64,000 bases of DNA from Alitta virens (taxonomy: Eukaryota > Annelida > Polychaeta > Phyllodocida > Nereididae). The stretch spans positions 15,628,058-15,692,057 of the forward strand of contig OW028575.1 in the NCBI GenBank assembly GCA_932294295.1, read 5' to 3'. Below are positions 23,201-36,400 of the stretch, piece after piece (the stretch's first letter is position 1; each line of letters opens with the position of its first letter). The position numbers and the translations under genes are program-made. The notes below the pieces were generated by a model. That model saw nothing but the letters and a program-made list of their open reading frames with translations, did not search any database and had not been told where the DNA came from.

Positions 23201-25334
23201 AAATTTATAAATCACAAAATTTAAGAACTTTGTGATTTTGTAATTCTTCACCTTAGATGATCCTGAAAATAGAGTAACATCACTTTCTGCAATCTTCTCA
23301 TCTACTGTCTTTTGTGTTTCAATAAGCTGGGAGACCATCTCATTTGATGGAGTAGCGGCCTGCAAATAAAAATATTTTTATAATATTAATATCTTCAACA
23401 AGTTATAAAGTGAACAATTTCAATACAGTAGAACCTGTTTATCAGGGTCTATTTTAGACTGTCAAAAATGTTCCATAGTAACCAGGTTTCATTATGCAGG
23501 TATGATGTTAAAAGAAAAGCAAAATGCCATTCCAGGACAATGACCTCATTTTAACTGACCTTTCTTTCTATAAATAAATACACAAACCTGCTCATTATTA
23601 AAGATTAAACTGAAATCATGAAGTTTAAGTTACCATTAGGTTAGAGTTGTTACCTTATCTTGTGCATTTTTGTAAGAATGACTGCCTCCAAGATCAATGT
23701 ACACAGCATCCTTGTCGTACACCACTCCTCCAACACCTGACATCGGTGCATACACCAAACGCTCCTTCTCATTGAGAGACCTTTTCTTCTCTTTGTTTGG
23801 CAAGGGGCAGGGGTCTGGCAGATATGACATGTTACTGATCGAGAAGTCACCGCATCCTGAGAAGAAAAATGTTGTATAATGATGCCGAGGAAAAGATTAC
23901 AACTAAAAGGGTATGTCTCAGTAGAAACTCAGTTGCTTATGATACTGACCAGGGATATGAACAGTTGACTGGTTTTTCAAATGTGTGCCCCTAACATAGC
24001 CATAGAAACAAACAGATCTGTCTGCTTTCTTGTTTTGCCTGAGTAATTCTGGATCAGTCACATCCTCCATTCTACATAAATATGACAAAGAAACAATGTA
24101 ATGAATGATATAACCTCTCCCATACCATATTAAAAAAAAAAAAAAAAAAAAGTTCAAAATGTGGCGCTTTAATACCTGTCCGCAATCATATGAGGATGTG
24201 TTGTTCTCCATTGCAGAGGTCTAAATTTCATCACAGATATGAAACGTCCCAAATTATGAATTTCTGTTTTCTGATATTCTCCATTCATCATTCCAGAGAG
24301 ATAAAACAGTTTGGCACCCTGCAGAATTACAAAAATTCACATATATATATTTAAGTCATTCGGGACAATATAATTTTAAAACTGCAAACGAAGGGCATAA
24401 CAGTTTAAAAATGACCTGATAAACTTCTGTCCAGAAGCGATTTTTCAAGCGCTTCTTAGTTTTCCTTAATTGTTTGTTGTCTTTGAAGTGGTCAAGATGA
24501 GTCAAAACACCCATAATCTTTGGGAAACCATGGACTTGGCAGATGTTCAGGAATTCAAAGATTTCCATTTCAAATCCAAAACTGGCATCAACAAGGAGAA
24601 GTACCTGAAAAAAAAAAATCATCCCAGATATTAAGCAACTTATATTTACTGCCGTAACTATAAAAGTGAAGCACTGAGTCAGCCACACTCACCAGATCTG
24701 CAACTTTGGCAATGTCAATCATACAATTAATATCGTTATTGCACTCCATTATTGTCAATCTTCTCTTCTTCCCTGTTAAAAAAGAAAGAAAGAAAGAAAT
24801 GAGTAATTGTGGTAACTTATGCTATTATGACTGATATAAATACATATCAAACAGTCTTATACCTGAAACAATTGTTACCGGCCCCTGTATGTCGGACATC
24901 TTCTGTCTAGTGAAGTTTTTGATCAGGCACTGAATGACAGTTGTTTTGCCAACTTTCGGCGGACCAACAACAGCAATAAGAACTGGAGGAGGTTCAACTG
25001 GAGTCCGATCAACAACAGGAACATGATGTCTTTTCTCTTTTAAATCAAGTGTTCTGAAACCAATATATATGCAGAAAATAACACCATGGAATCAACTGAT
25101 ATTCCAATTTAATTAAATCAAAATTACTCTCATCAATGGAAATGTAATCAAAACTTGCCTCCTCACAGTTCGAGCGATTTTATTGACTGATTGAAATGAG
25201 AAAGCCTTCGGATTCCGCTGTCTGGCTGTCAAGTCTTGTTCATGAGGATTTTTTGATTTCTTCTTATCTGCTTTTGGACCAGCCTGTCTTTTGTGGTGAG
25301 AGCGATGAGTCTGATCATCTTCATCACCTGCCAT
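17227..25334 (-). CDS. BMS1: BMS1 ribosome biogenesis GTPase
   Basis: BMS1 is the nucleolar GTPase that brings Rcl1 to the SSU processome for 40S maturation. Twenty-three exons: 25159-25334, 24863-25053, 24693-24772, 24416-24604, 24176-24318, 23950-24071, 23654-23856, 23252-23359, 22950-23117, 22737-22802, 21884-22445, 21547-21648, 21261-21439, 20992-21073, 20466-20612, 19870-20039, 19348-19536, 19005-19244, 18789-18911, 18549-18696, 18151-18326, 17900-18058, 17227-17436; 1310 aa (human 1282). Key segments: basic N terminus, P-loop GPPKVGKT (residues 89-96), [46 protein letters not shown], a long Asp/Glu-rich linker (exons 9-15), then the C-terminal Tsr1/Bms1 domain with [29 protein letters not shown] and [16 protein letters not shown], and a Lys/Arg tail. 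The ATG at 25332-25334 precedes [17 protein letters not shown]. Confidence 0.96.
22612..22660. repeat. Possible truncated tRNA-like SINE remnant in BMS1 intron 10
   Basis: GCTTAGTGGTG resembles a tRNA A box and GGTTCAATCC a B box, but they are only about 15 bases apart, so this would be an internally deleted remnant. Weak call. Confidence 0.25.
24132..24151. repeat. A20 homopolymer in BMS1 intron 5
   Basis: Twenty consecutive A on the plus strand (T20 on the transcribed strand), just upstream of the BMS1 exon 6 side of the intron. Prone to sequencing length error. Confidence 0.85.
25054..25158 (-). other. GC-AG intron of BMS1
   Basis: The first coding intron has donor AG|GCAAGT instead of GT. 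Splicing there joins AGG AG to A ACA CTT, giving [18 protein letters not shown], which matches the family without a gap. AG|GCAAGT is the strong context known for GC donors. Confidence 0.85.
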
Positions 25335-25386
25335 GGCCACTGCTTTGTGTTTTCAGCTGTCAAAATATAATTTTATGGTAATGTGA

Positions 25387-26228
25387 AATGAATTTGGGTG
25401 AATTCGGCGCAAATGCGCACTCGGCGCGTCTAAAACAGTGAATTCGGCCCAAAAAATAGTGGATTCGGCCAAGTGAATTCGGCGAAGGGTAAATTCGGCG
25501 ACCGTAATATCCGTATCCTAATTGCTATCAGCAATTAGTGATTTACTACATGCTATCTGTAATCATTACATAAAAACACTTGTAATCAGCCTGGATAAAG
25601 TCCTAATTGCTATTGCAGAGTTGTTTCATCTGATTCACTACATGCTATCTGTTATCAAAAACTTCAAATACAGATTATCTTTTGTTGTTTTCCTTAATTT
25701 TTTTTTACATATTTATTATGTAAATACATAGAAGTCACAAGTCCATCTTGTGTGATCTATGTGAACTATGGTGACATTTCAACTGCCAAAAAGGTAAGTA
25801 ACATTTGTAACATTTATAACTTTACTGTATGATACTGTTTAAGTCGTTAACGTTTTTTCCCTATAATCGCCGAACATAAATCTTGCAGTAGTATGACATT
25901 TAGTAAGTTAGGTTATTTAATGTTAGGATTTAACATAAAATGTTGACATTAGATAAGAATATTGCTAACATCAGTATATCATTAGAATATAATATTGCAA
26001 CATTATGTTATTTTAACATTAGTATATCATTATATTAGGATGTTGGAACATTACGTTATTAATTAATGTTTGGGAAAACATAAGTACTAGCTATAGTGAT
26101 ATTGGCATATTGCAAATTTTTGCAAGGAATCATATATAATGCTGTCAGACGTTCTCCACCCCCACGACCTCCTCCGCCTGTACGCGCCGAATTTACCAAA
26201 TTTACGCACCGAGTTCACCAATTCATTG
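25387..26228. mobile_element. Nonautonomous TIR element (about 0.84 kb) upstream of BMS1
   Basis: The left end reads AATGAATTTGGGTGAATTCG then GCGC, and the right end, read in reverse, AATGAATTGGTGAACTCGGTG then CG. The left end carries subterminal copies of GTGAATTCGGC (25397, 25437, 25473 and variants at 25458 and 25490). The interior has two internal duplications: TCCTAATTGCTAT...CTACATGCTATCTG at 25516 and 25594, and AACATTAGTATATCATTA-like blocks near 25966 and 26012. No transposase frame is present. Confidence 0.6.
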
Positions 26229-26528
26229 TTAAATCAGTCCATGTCTTTATTTGCAATATACCGAACAGGTGACAGTGGTGTACCATGTCTTATTAACTCT
26301 TAAATGGATACATTGCATGGTAGACATCACATATTATCGTCCCTCTTCAGCCAAGGACACCACATCATTCAAAAGCAGGACACAAAAGTATTGAGATGAC
26401 TCTGGTCTGTTTACTATAATCATACCTTAAGGTCTGTACAGTATTTCGCCTAATATAATCACTATAACCAAGAATTAAGCAAAGGTTGTCACACGTGTTT
26501 TCACCAGTACCACAGGGGGTTTCCTCAC

Positions 26529-26613
26529 CAAGCTATAAATAGCTCAGTGGTTCCCTCGACTGCAACGCCTCTGTCGTTTACGGACCATTGTGACACTTGG
26601 CGCCATCTTCGGT
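26529..26613 (-). promoter_or_regulatory. Candidate BMS1 noncoding first exon and promoter
   Basis: Just before the BMS1 ATG there is a good splice acceptor on the minus strand (TTATATTTTGACAG, ending near 25361), suggesting a 5' UTR intron. The matching donor could be CTTG|GTGAGG at 26528. Immediately upstream, near 26602-26613, lies CGAAGATGGCGCC on the minus strand, a YY1-type core of housekeeping promoters. The TIR element would then sit inside the UTR intron. This is inference; transcript data are absent. Confidence 0.4.
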
Positions 26614-26735
26614 AAATGAGGTGAAGCTACAAGGTCCTTTTTCTCGTCAATCTGGATCATCAAGGTCTCTGTCTATGATGACGATGGCATCATTCCGTGG
26701 GATTAACCGGGCTATAAAAGCCTCTTGCATTGGTT

Positions 26736-26753
26736 GGGGGGGGGGGGGGGGGG
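26736..26753. repeat. G18 homopolymer
   Basis: Eighteen consecutive G on the plus strand, with possible secondary structure. The exact length is error-prone in assemblies. Confidence 0.85.
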
Positions 26754-26991
26754 AATGGCTGTCAACAAAACAAAAAAATTGAAATTTGAAATAGAATTGT
26801 AGGTACACTAAAGTTTAACATTACATTTTGCAAAGTTCCAATATTTTGTCCAAATCACTGCATGAGCATATTGTGGCTTGAATAAAAGTATTTTGGCTTT
26901 TTTTTTTTGGAAATCTAGTAGAAATATTCATTATGTTTAAATAAGAAATTCTGAGGAAATATTCATATTAGCTGCAAAAACGGTGGGAATA

Positions 26992-27125
26992 TACCGTAAC
27001 GGAGGGTATTATCGACAGGGCAGGGTTTTATCGACACTTTAAATTAGTTTGTTAACAAAATTGTTAAAATTCTTATGTGAGTATCGATAATACCCGCCCT
27101 GTCGATAATACCCTCCGTTACGGTA
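26992..27125. mobile_element. MITE-like element with 30-bp terminal inverted repeats
   Basis: CCGTAACGGAGGGTATTATC then GACAGGGC at the left is the exact reverse complement of the right end. The ends are flanked by TA on both sides, a target-site pattern of Tc1/mariner or Harbinger-type elements. Inside each end the motif GGGTATTATCGACA recurs (GGGTTTTATCGACAC; GGGTATTATCGATAC). The diverged sister copy is at 14023-14117. Confidence 0.85.
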
Positions 27126-27163
27126 TCAACTGCAATATATCATATGATTATATGTAAAATTTT

Positions 27164-27165
<2 letters not shown>

Positions 27166-27199
<34 letters not shown>
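27166..27199. repeat. (TA)n microsatellite
   Basis: About 17 TA dinucleotide units immediately downstream of the MITE. Confidence 0.9.
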
Positions 27200-27202
<3 letters not shown>

Positions 27203-27418
27203 CATTGCATAGTGATGATTTGTAACAAGGAAAAAAAAAGCGGCATCAGCAAAAGATGGGAAAAATTCTGAAAAATCAACATATATAGATTGTGCAAAAG
27301 AAACATCAGGGTAATAAAAAAATATAAAAAATAAAAGTATCATTAGATGGTGTAAATTTTCAGAAAGATTGAAGATCTAGGCCTATCAGGATCACAGGGT
27401 TTCTTACACCTAAATTTC

Positions 27419-29123
<1,705 letters not shown>

Positions 29124-29188
29124 GTTTATTCATTACCTGTCCGAGGCAGACGTGATGATGAGATAAGGCCTGAGAATCCACATCATGT
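29124..29188 (-). repeat. SINE-like dispersed repeat, copy 3
   Basis: CATTACCTGTCCGAGGCAGA followed by CGTGATGATGAGATAAGGCC and AATCCACATCATG matches the order seen in copies at 3781 and 6227. Confidence 0.55.
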
Positions 29189-32100
29189 TATTGCTATTGA
29201 TTAACCACATTGGCAAGGGTATTTTACTTTTAATTTCCTCGACATAGACGCCGCAATTTAACTGAAAGCTAGAAAAGTCTAAAGAAGACAGTTAAAACAT
29301 TGTCACATTTATTGAATCCGATATAGACATGGTCACAGATTTTATTGTAGGATCGCTCACAGCATGGCCCTTTTCCCATTGCCGATGTTTTTGGCTTTAG
29401 TGTCCACTCTTTCCAGGTAGGAAATTTGGGTCCAGATGGCCTCCAATCTAATGACAGTTGCGCGAGATCTCATTGAGGCCTCCATAATGCCCTATTTCTT
29501 TTGTCTTGGACCTTTTCTCTGTTAATTAAGTCTTTGGGTCTACACTCCACATATCCCTTTTGTTTGTTGCAAGTGGTTCACCAATGCAAATTGCATTGTG
29601 AAGGTAACTTAAAAATACGTTTAAGGATGATAAGGTCTGCGTAGGAGACTGGAATTTGCTACTGTAGAAAGAAAAACCAGAAGAGAAAGGAAACATTAAT
29701 TGATTGCTTGATTGATTGATTGATTGCTTGATTTATTGATTTACACGTAACACCTGTACTCGACTGGTTACTTTGTTTTTAGCCAGTATACGTGCATAAA
29801 AGTCTGTGTATTATAGGGCCTAAATTGTAAAGTCATTAAAGTTAATGAATATTCACTTTTCACGCAAATATGCACCTGGAGCCAGTGTGCATACCAAAGA
29901 TCACTGGTGGACACAATCGAACACAATTCTTGATCTGAATAACAATGGATGTCAGCTGACCAATTATCTTAACAATGTTACGTCACGTGGTTCCATTGTC
30001 CTGAAAGTGAATTAGAGGAAGTCATTCAAGTACTCAATTGTATTCTAATTAAACGTTATCTTCCAGGAGTCTTCCTCCAGTGACGTAACCGCGTCATTTC
30101 CATAGAAACGACGCCAGGAAATTGTATACAATCAAGTTTAATTTAATTCTGGTGTGAAAAATAGCCATAAAATTCCAGGTGAAGTTAATTAAATGAGAGT
30201 AATTAAGCGATCGAAATATATATCAACTCTGAAATAATTTACATAGCCTACATGTGCATTAATTAAGTTTTTGTGACATTTTACAGATGAAAATAACATT
30301 TAGCCTATGTTGTTTTATTTTATTCTGTGTGAGCTGTTTCAGAGAAAATTTTAAATCATAGATACTCTCCTTACAAAGCCAGTCAACTAGACAAAACTAT
30401 TTGCGTTTGACACAACGAAATGAGCAGGTATAATACATAATGTATCACTTAAGTTAAGGCGTTCACCAAGACTGCATGTTGTCATCAGTCTAATTATTAT
30501 CCTTTTGAAGATTTTATATGGATGCTTGAGGTGACCAGTTACTCCGACTGGTCTGAAAAGTTTTGAAATTAGATCGAATCCCCACGACTTTCATCCACGA
30601 CTATCTGTAGCTGTACTGTATAACATTGCGGATGAAAGTCATATTAGATTGCGGATGGTACTTGATGGTAATCTGGTAAGTGCAGCCTAAGGTTGGTTTA
30701 TGTACAATTATTTACAATCATATATATTCTTCACATTGATACATTTTTAGCAAATTTATAAAGATGGTTTAAATATTATATTTCTTTCTGAAGATAGCTT
30801 AACGGTTAATAGATGGGGAAGCTCAACTGCTAATAGATGGGGACTTCAATACTGCAGACACACATGCATAAGCCTAAAAGTGAACAAAGCAACGATTGAC
30901 AGGAGTCAGAGGAGATGAGATAACCAATTCAATGGAGATAAGATGGCCAAGTCATCGGATGGAGATCAATCAAGAGCCACTGTCAGGTTGGTACCACCTC
31001 CCCCAACATCACCAAACAACCTTCTTTGTTGCGGTTCATGAGGAAAACACCAGGCGGCTCGTGTTACGCCACCTTGCGGATTTAGTGATTACTAAAGGAT
31101 GCGCCTAATATTTCATAAGGTTGTGGCTGGGTTTTGCCCTTTGGGCTTTCAGTTGGGCTGGGTGTGAACGCGTGCCGACCCCGCAAAGTCAACCCAGCCG
31201 CCCCCGGGCCCGTTGTCATTAGCCTGTAATTACTGGATCTGCCGGCCCCCAGACGAACCTGCACGTTTGGGGGGAGGATCCACAGAACCCTCCCAATGAT
31301 AAATTTCAGAAACAAAACGCCCTTATTGGCCTTAATTGCTCATTTCTCGGGCTCTAATCAAGTGAGCGGGAGGACTTGAAAACACAAATTTTGATTAATG
31401 TTCATCTCCAATGTTTGATTCTAGGCGTGGGTGTTTGGTTAATTTTATCCTTTCATTGTGATCTGAGGAGCAATGGAGACCAGTATCATCAAGAATATAA
31501 TTTAGCTGGTTAGAATTGGAAACGTGAATCTCGCAAATATGTTGTGGTGTTGGTTTGTGAGTTTTAATACATCCAAGAATTAGACCTAAGTGTTCTAGAC
31601 ACGATCTTATTCCATGCACAACTGCAATGCGTAAGGTCTTATTATATGCCAAATATAATATTATGTGCATTAAAATTATTTTCCCGCCCAAATTAAAACC
31701 TACATAAGAATGTTTTAGATATAATTAAACTATGTTACTGCGTGGAAGACTTTATGCATTGAAATCTCGATCCACAATTTGAACTGGCTGTGTTATATGT
31801 ATATAGTTGGTTTAAATGTGCATCAAGTATCTATATTTGAAGTGCTTCACTGTAGGTAGGACATCTTTCTGGTCGTAACCATATTCTTGATGTAGATTTA
31901 TCGAACGTATATCATTTCAGATAAGTAGCAGTTTGGAGATGGCTATAAATCAATCCTTTTGGCCACAACTAGCTTGTGTCAAGAGCATGCCAAACATGGC
32001 TTGATGAATTGTCTTTAAAGTATTGCAAGATTTATTTTCATACAAATAGTGGTCATCAAGATACGCTATAGAAGTTCACTATTGAACAACCTCAGTAATG

Positions 32101-32731
32101 TTTCATGTATATGACTCCAAAGGTATTGCACCTCCCTAAAGATTAATCACGACTCATTCACGAGTGTTCGCAAGTACTGAACTTGTGACCTCAAACTTGT
32201 ATGGGTAGAGGGTTGTCTCTGGCCTGTATGAGTTATGATGCTGTTTTCTTATAAAGACGTACATTGTGTCAAACTATTCTTGTGCGCTACAATAGGGAAT
32301 AGAACAGTGTCATGATACATGGTTTGTAAATGCATGGATGCGTATGTGTGCAGAGCAGAGTTTGAACCCATGACTTGTCTTGAGACTCCAGGGGCAAATG
32401 GAGTTAGGGGTTAAATGCTATAATTTCTGGTGACCCTGTGTGGTTGATGTGTAGTGAGTGAAACCTCACTGCCACTATTAAGACCACCTTACCCTTGGTC
32501 AAACTTTCTACTGATATTTTTATTGTGATATGTGCATGGTTTTCATTGTTAGGTCAAATTTAATGGCAGAAAGAAATTTTGAATTAACACATTTTGGTGA
32601 AATTAATGCATTTTGATATGAAATAGGGAATTCAATAGAACATTTTTAGTTTGTGTATGGGAACATAGTCTACTTACTTACCTTATACAAAATGCAAGTC
32701 CTATAATTGTCTTACTTGTTATGGTCGGGAT
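29189..32731. other. Gene-free DNA with one GC-rich block
   Basis: No gene seen. The block at about 31130-31330 is markedly more GC-rich, holds homeodomain-type cores (GTAATTA near 31215, TTAATTG near 31333) and could be a conserved regulatory element. The remainder is AT-rich. The GCGGATGGTA decamer occurs at 30651-30660. Confidence 0.45.
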
Positions 32732-32990
32732 GGGGGCCTAGCTTAGTGGTAGCGCGCTGGGCTTCCAACCACTGGGTCCCAGGTTTAACACCCAGTCAAG
32801 CCTTAGTTATATGACTGTTTCATTCATCATGGCATTGCCATGGTCCCTGCCTGTCCTAATTAGCCCATCAGGTGCAGCGTTACAGGACGTAAGGCCCTAA
32901 TCCATCCAAGCCACCCTACTTATGGAAATATGGTGGCCTGGTACTAAAATGTCGAGGTTGCGTTTCAGTGAAATTCACCTTTATTAAATG
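32732..32990 (+). mobile_element. tRNA-derived SINE
   Basis: The head reads GGGGGCCTAGCTTAGTGGTA with a good Pol III A box (TAGCTTAGTGG at 32739) and a degenerate B box GGTTTAACACC at 32782-32792, spaced as in a tRNA. Overall similarity is closest to tRNA-Ala. About 200 bp of unrelated body follows, ending near AAATGCTGATCATC. It does not fold as an intact tRNA, so it is a SINE head rather than a tRNA gene. Confidence 0.7.
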
Positions 32991-35911
32991 CTGATCATCA
33001 ATAACGTGATTTCAATTCTTATAACTTATAGTGTTGTCGATTGAACAACCAAAGTGGAAACAAAGAAAGCAGGAATAGTGAAAATACCTAACCAGATCTG
33101 TTGTTTGATATACTTAGGGATAGCTATTGTAAGTTATTCAATCTGTGCTTTGTATTGCTTTCCTATGTGCTATATTGGGCTGTGCATGGGAGGAGGGATG
33201 CACGGTTGGAGGGGCACGTCAGACATTTTGGGGCACGGTCTGTTTGCTCAGCAGAGCCCTGTAATCAGCCGGTGCCCTTGTGAAGATGCGCATATCACTG
33301 GCAACTGGTAATCATAGGAGGAGACAGGAGCAAAGGGTCTATGGCAAACTCCATTCGTGTGGCATTCGTGTGCATGTCGTTGCCAGCCCCCACTCATCAG
33401 AGTCTAATGCCCAAATTGCTCCCAAATTGATGCCCAGCCTGCACTAGGGGGCGCTGTATCAAAAGGGAGGCAGGCCGGACTTTTGATACATCCCAATCTA
33501 GACTCGATCAGCATAAGAACCTGCCATCCCCCAATTACAACTCTACCTTGTGATCTTGTGGTATTAAGAATTCATCCTCATTCGACACCTGTTCATTCTA
33601 TACTTATCATACTTGTAATGGGTGATTTGAATGGCCAAATGACAGCCACGCCACGTGGCCTATGTCCACAATGACGTCATAATTACTCTTATCAATGACC
33701 CCAGGTGAATGGAATGACTTATCAATGAACTTAGTTGAATTAAATGACCTTCTAAATGATGATGGTTTCTCACTTTCATATACCAGGAATCCTGCAAACG
33801 ACTCTTCAAGGCGCCTGTGTGCCTCCCATTTCGAGATCTTTTGACTTTTGACAAGAATGTTAGAAAAGCAAAACTTTGTTTTGCAATTTAATGGTTTATA
33901 AAATGATTGCTCTCCGGTTTCAAATCTGTCAGGTTAGTAGGTTGCAACGTCGTTGTGCTGGTTTCTTTATTTCTACACATTCATGCCAGTTGCAATTTAC
34001 TCCTGTCACCATGTTTATACATTATCAATCTATCAATCAGGTTTCATTCTAGTCATTCTGGCAATTAGCGAAAGTTTGGCATTGTGGATTTGTAGTTGGG
34101 CCACTTGCCTTGGTGATTGGTAATGAGAATGCCAATTATTTACTTAATGCATCCTGTGAAAACAATAAGACTGATGAATGACTATGAATGATCAGTTGAC
34201 AATGACTGTTGGTCTGCTGTGGTGGGTGGAAGGAATAAATGGGAATAAAGGGATTGGGGAGGAGGACTAAAGAGGCATTATCAACTCATCCATCTCAGAA
34301 ACCTTTAGCTGCTAGACATGTCCATACGGCTGGTCAGTTGCTTGTTGCCATGACCAGGGTAGCCCGAGTCTGAAACTGCCATTATGAAAATTAGTCACTC
34401 TTAAACCATTAGGCCAACTGGGATAGGAGTTTGATAGGCAATTAAGATCCGCCATCAGCATCATCTCATTGTGTCCTGGGATGCTGTCCTGGGATGGGAG
34501 GGTCAAATGTGCTCGAGTCGTGCTGTTTGTCAAAGGTTTTGGACAGCCAAGAGGAGAAAGGTTGGCTTATTCAAGGGTTAGGGAGTTTTGCATCGTGCCT
34601 ATCAAGGTTATAAAAGCAGTTTCATATGGAGAAGCATGCACCCCAATCTGCATCAACCTGATGTTGCCACATGTGCACTATCCTTCTTTCAATGTGTGTG
34701 GTATATTGGTTTGTTAATTGCTAATTGTATTGGACCCTAGTTGAATGATGATATTGATATTTATGTTTCTTGAGTGTTGGTGAATATTTGTTTGAACTAT
34801 AGACTTTCAACTAAATATGTTCAAGCTTGGATAAATTAGTTCTAATTTTCTTCAAGGTTCAAGTATATGGAGCTTAGGGGTTCATTCGAGATTTCCTTCA
34901 GTCAGGCCACATTTTTTCTGATAATAGAAATCTCGAGTTGATGTCTCCAATGACTGAAGAAGTACCCTGACAAAATGTTTGGATAAACGTTCCACCCTGC
35001 ACAGTATAGTATGATATTCCTTTCAATGGCCTGTCAACAAGTCCTACGTTCAGGCGCTGGTCATTGTGTTCAGTTGTCCATATCACAGGAGTAGAATTTG
35101 ACCACTGGTCACTGGATTGACGTGTGGATGGACATGTGGATGGATATGAAGGTCAAGATTGGAGTAAATCAAGAATGACCTCATAATAACTTGTGCATGA
35201 GGCAAGTGAGCAATATTGCAACGACCTTTGTACCTGGGGTCACCTTACACCACTTGTGTCAGGCAGTGTGCACCGGCCATTGAAGTCACCCTTATCCATC
35301 ATGGCTTGTGAATGGCCGAAAACCCTAGTCTCTGCTTTTGCCCTTTTCTTTGTCACTAAAGTTAGACCCATCAAAAAGTGTGTGAAGGGTGTGTGAAGCT
35401 ACCCCCGCCCCTGTAGTGGTCAGTGGTGTCCGACTCCTGCCTCTGCCCTGTTCCCTAGACACTTCAATTTGTTTCAGAAGTTGATGGGTCCCTCTTACAT
35501 GTGTCCACTGCCCACTTCAAATACTCCGCATTTCTCAAGTTTTCTTTCATTTGCCCAGCCCATCCATCTTGCATTCCTCCCCCTTCCCACCCATTCGTAA
35601 TGGCCAACATACTACAAAGTGCTTTCATCTTCGAGTCACCGAACTGCAGGGTGAATTAAGTTAAAAGCAACATTAAAAATCCTGAATATTAATAAAGTTT
35701 CACAAATTAGACCTGCGGTCATTGCTTAAAGTACCATTGGCCTCGGGTGTTTTTGAGACATGTTTCATAAATCTGCAAGAACATTTAATTTCATTCCATG
35801 AATTATGATAATTTATGTAAAGTGTCTTGCCCAACCAGTTTGTGTACAAACAGCCCCCTTTGATGGTCCTTGTGTTGTGAGGGAAGAGGACACCGTGGAA
35901 AGTGTCGTTTC
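32991..35911. other. Gene-free DNA
   Basis: No convincing exon, RNA gene or repeat family. Scattered E-boxes (for example CCACGTGG near 33652) lie in moderately GC-rich stretches. All frames are below 90 codons without domains. Confidence 0.45.
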
Positions 35912-35950
35912 AAATTTCTGGATTTTCTAAAAGCCTTCGATTCAGATTAA
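35912..35950 (+). pseudogene. LINE reverse transcriptase relic (motif A)
   Basis: Encodes KFLDFLKAFDSD and then a stop. This is the metal-binding motif A of non-LTR reverse transcriptases (hydrophobic-D-x-x-KAFD). Nothing else of the domain is recognisable, so it is a dead fragment. Confidence 0.5.
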
Positions 35951-36149
35951 TGTGGGTTCTAAATGGATTAAGCTGCTGAATTTTGTAGCCGGTGACCCCT
36001 GGGTGTCATGGGAGCTTTTTAGTTTCACTTTTAAACGATCTTCAGAGGGTTTCACAAGAGATTATCTGAGTTTGGCTCCATTTGAGCGAAGATAAATCCT
36101 TCTCAAGATCACAGAATCAAAGTTATGAGGAACGACGCTATATGTTTGG

Positions 36150-36400
36150 CCAAAATCTAAACCCACGAGGTTATAGGGGTTAATCCCTCGCCTTGCTTAA
36201 CACCTGCACCGGTTTGAAGTAAATCAAAGGGGAGGACTAGTTTATCTGCGCTTGGCAGCACACGCCAGCCGTCCAAAGTCAATGGCCTATTAAGGAAGTA
36301 ATTATCGTCCATCACTTGCCATGTGATGTTGGCTGCGGCTGCAAGGGTACGGCTCATTGTACCTGAAGTTAACTTTTGTTTTCGAGAATTTAAAACTTTC
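36150..36400. promoter_or_regulatory. Candidate regulatory block with TCF/LEF-like and homeodomain cores
   Basis: GC-balanced 250-bp block within AT-rich surroundings, containing AATCAAAGG (TCF/LEF core, about 36222), GGTTAATCCC, GTAATTATC and CATGTGATG. The function is inferred only from motif content and proximity to neurogenin. Confidence 0.3.
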
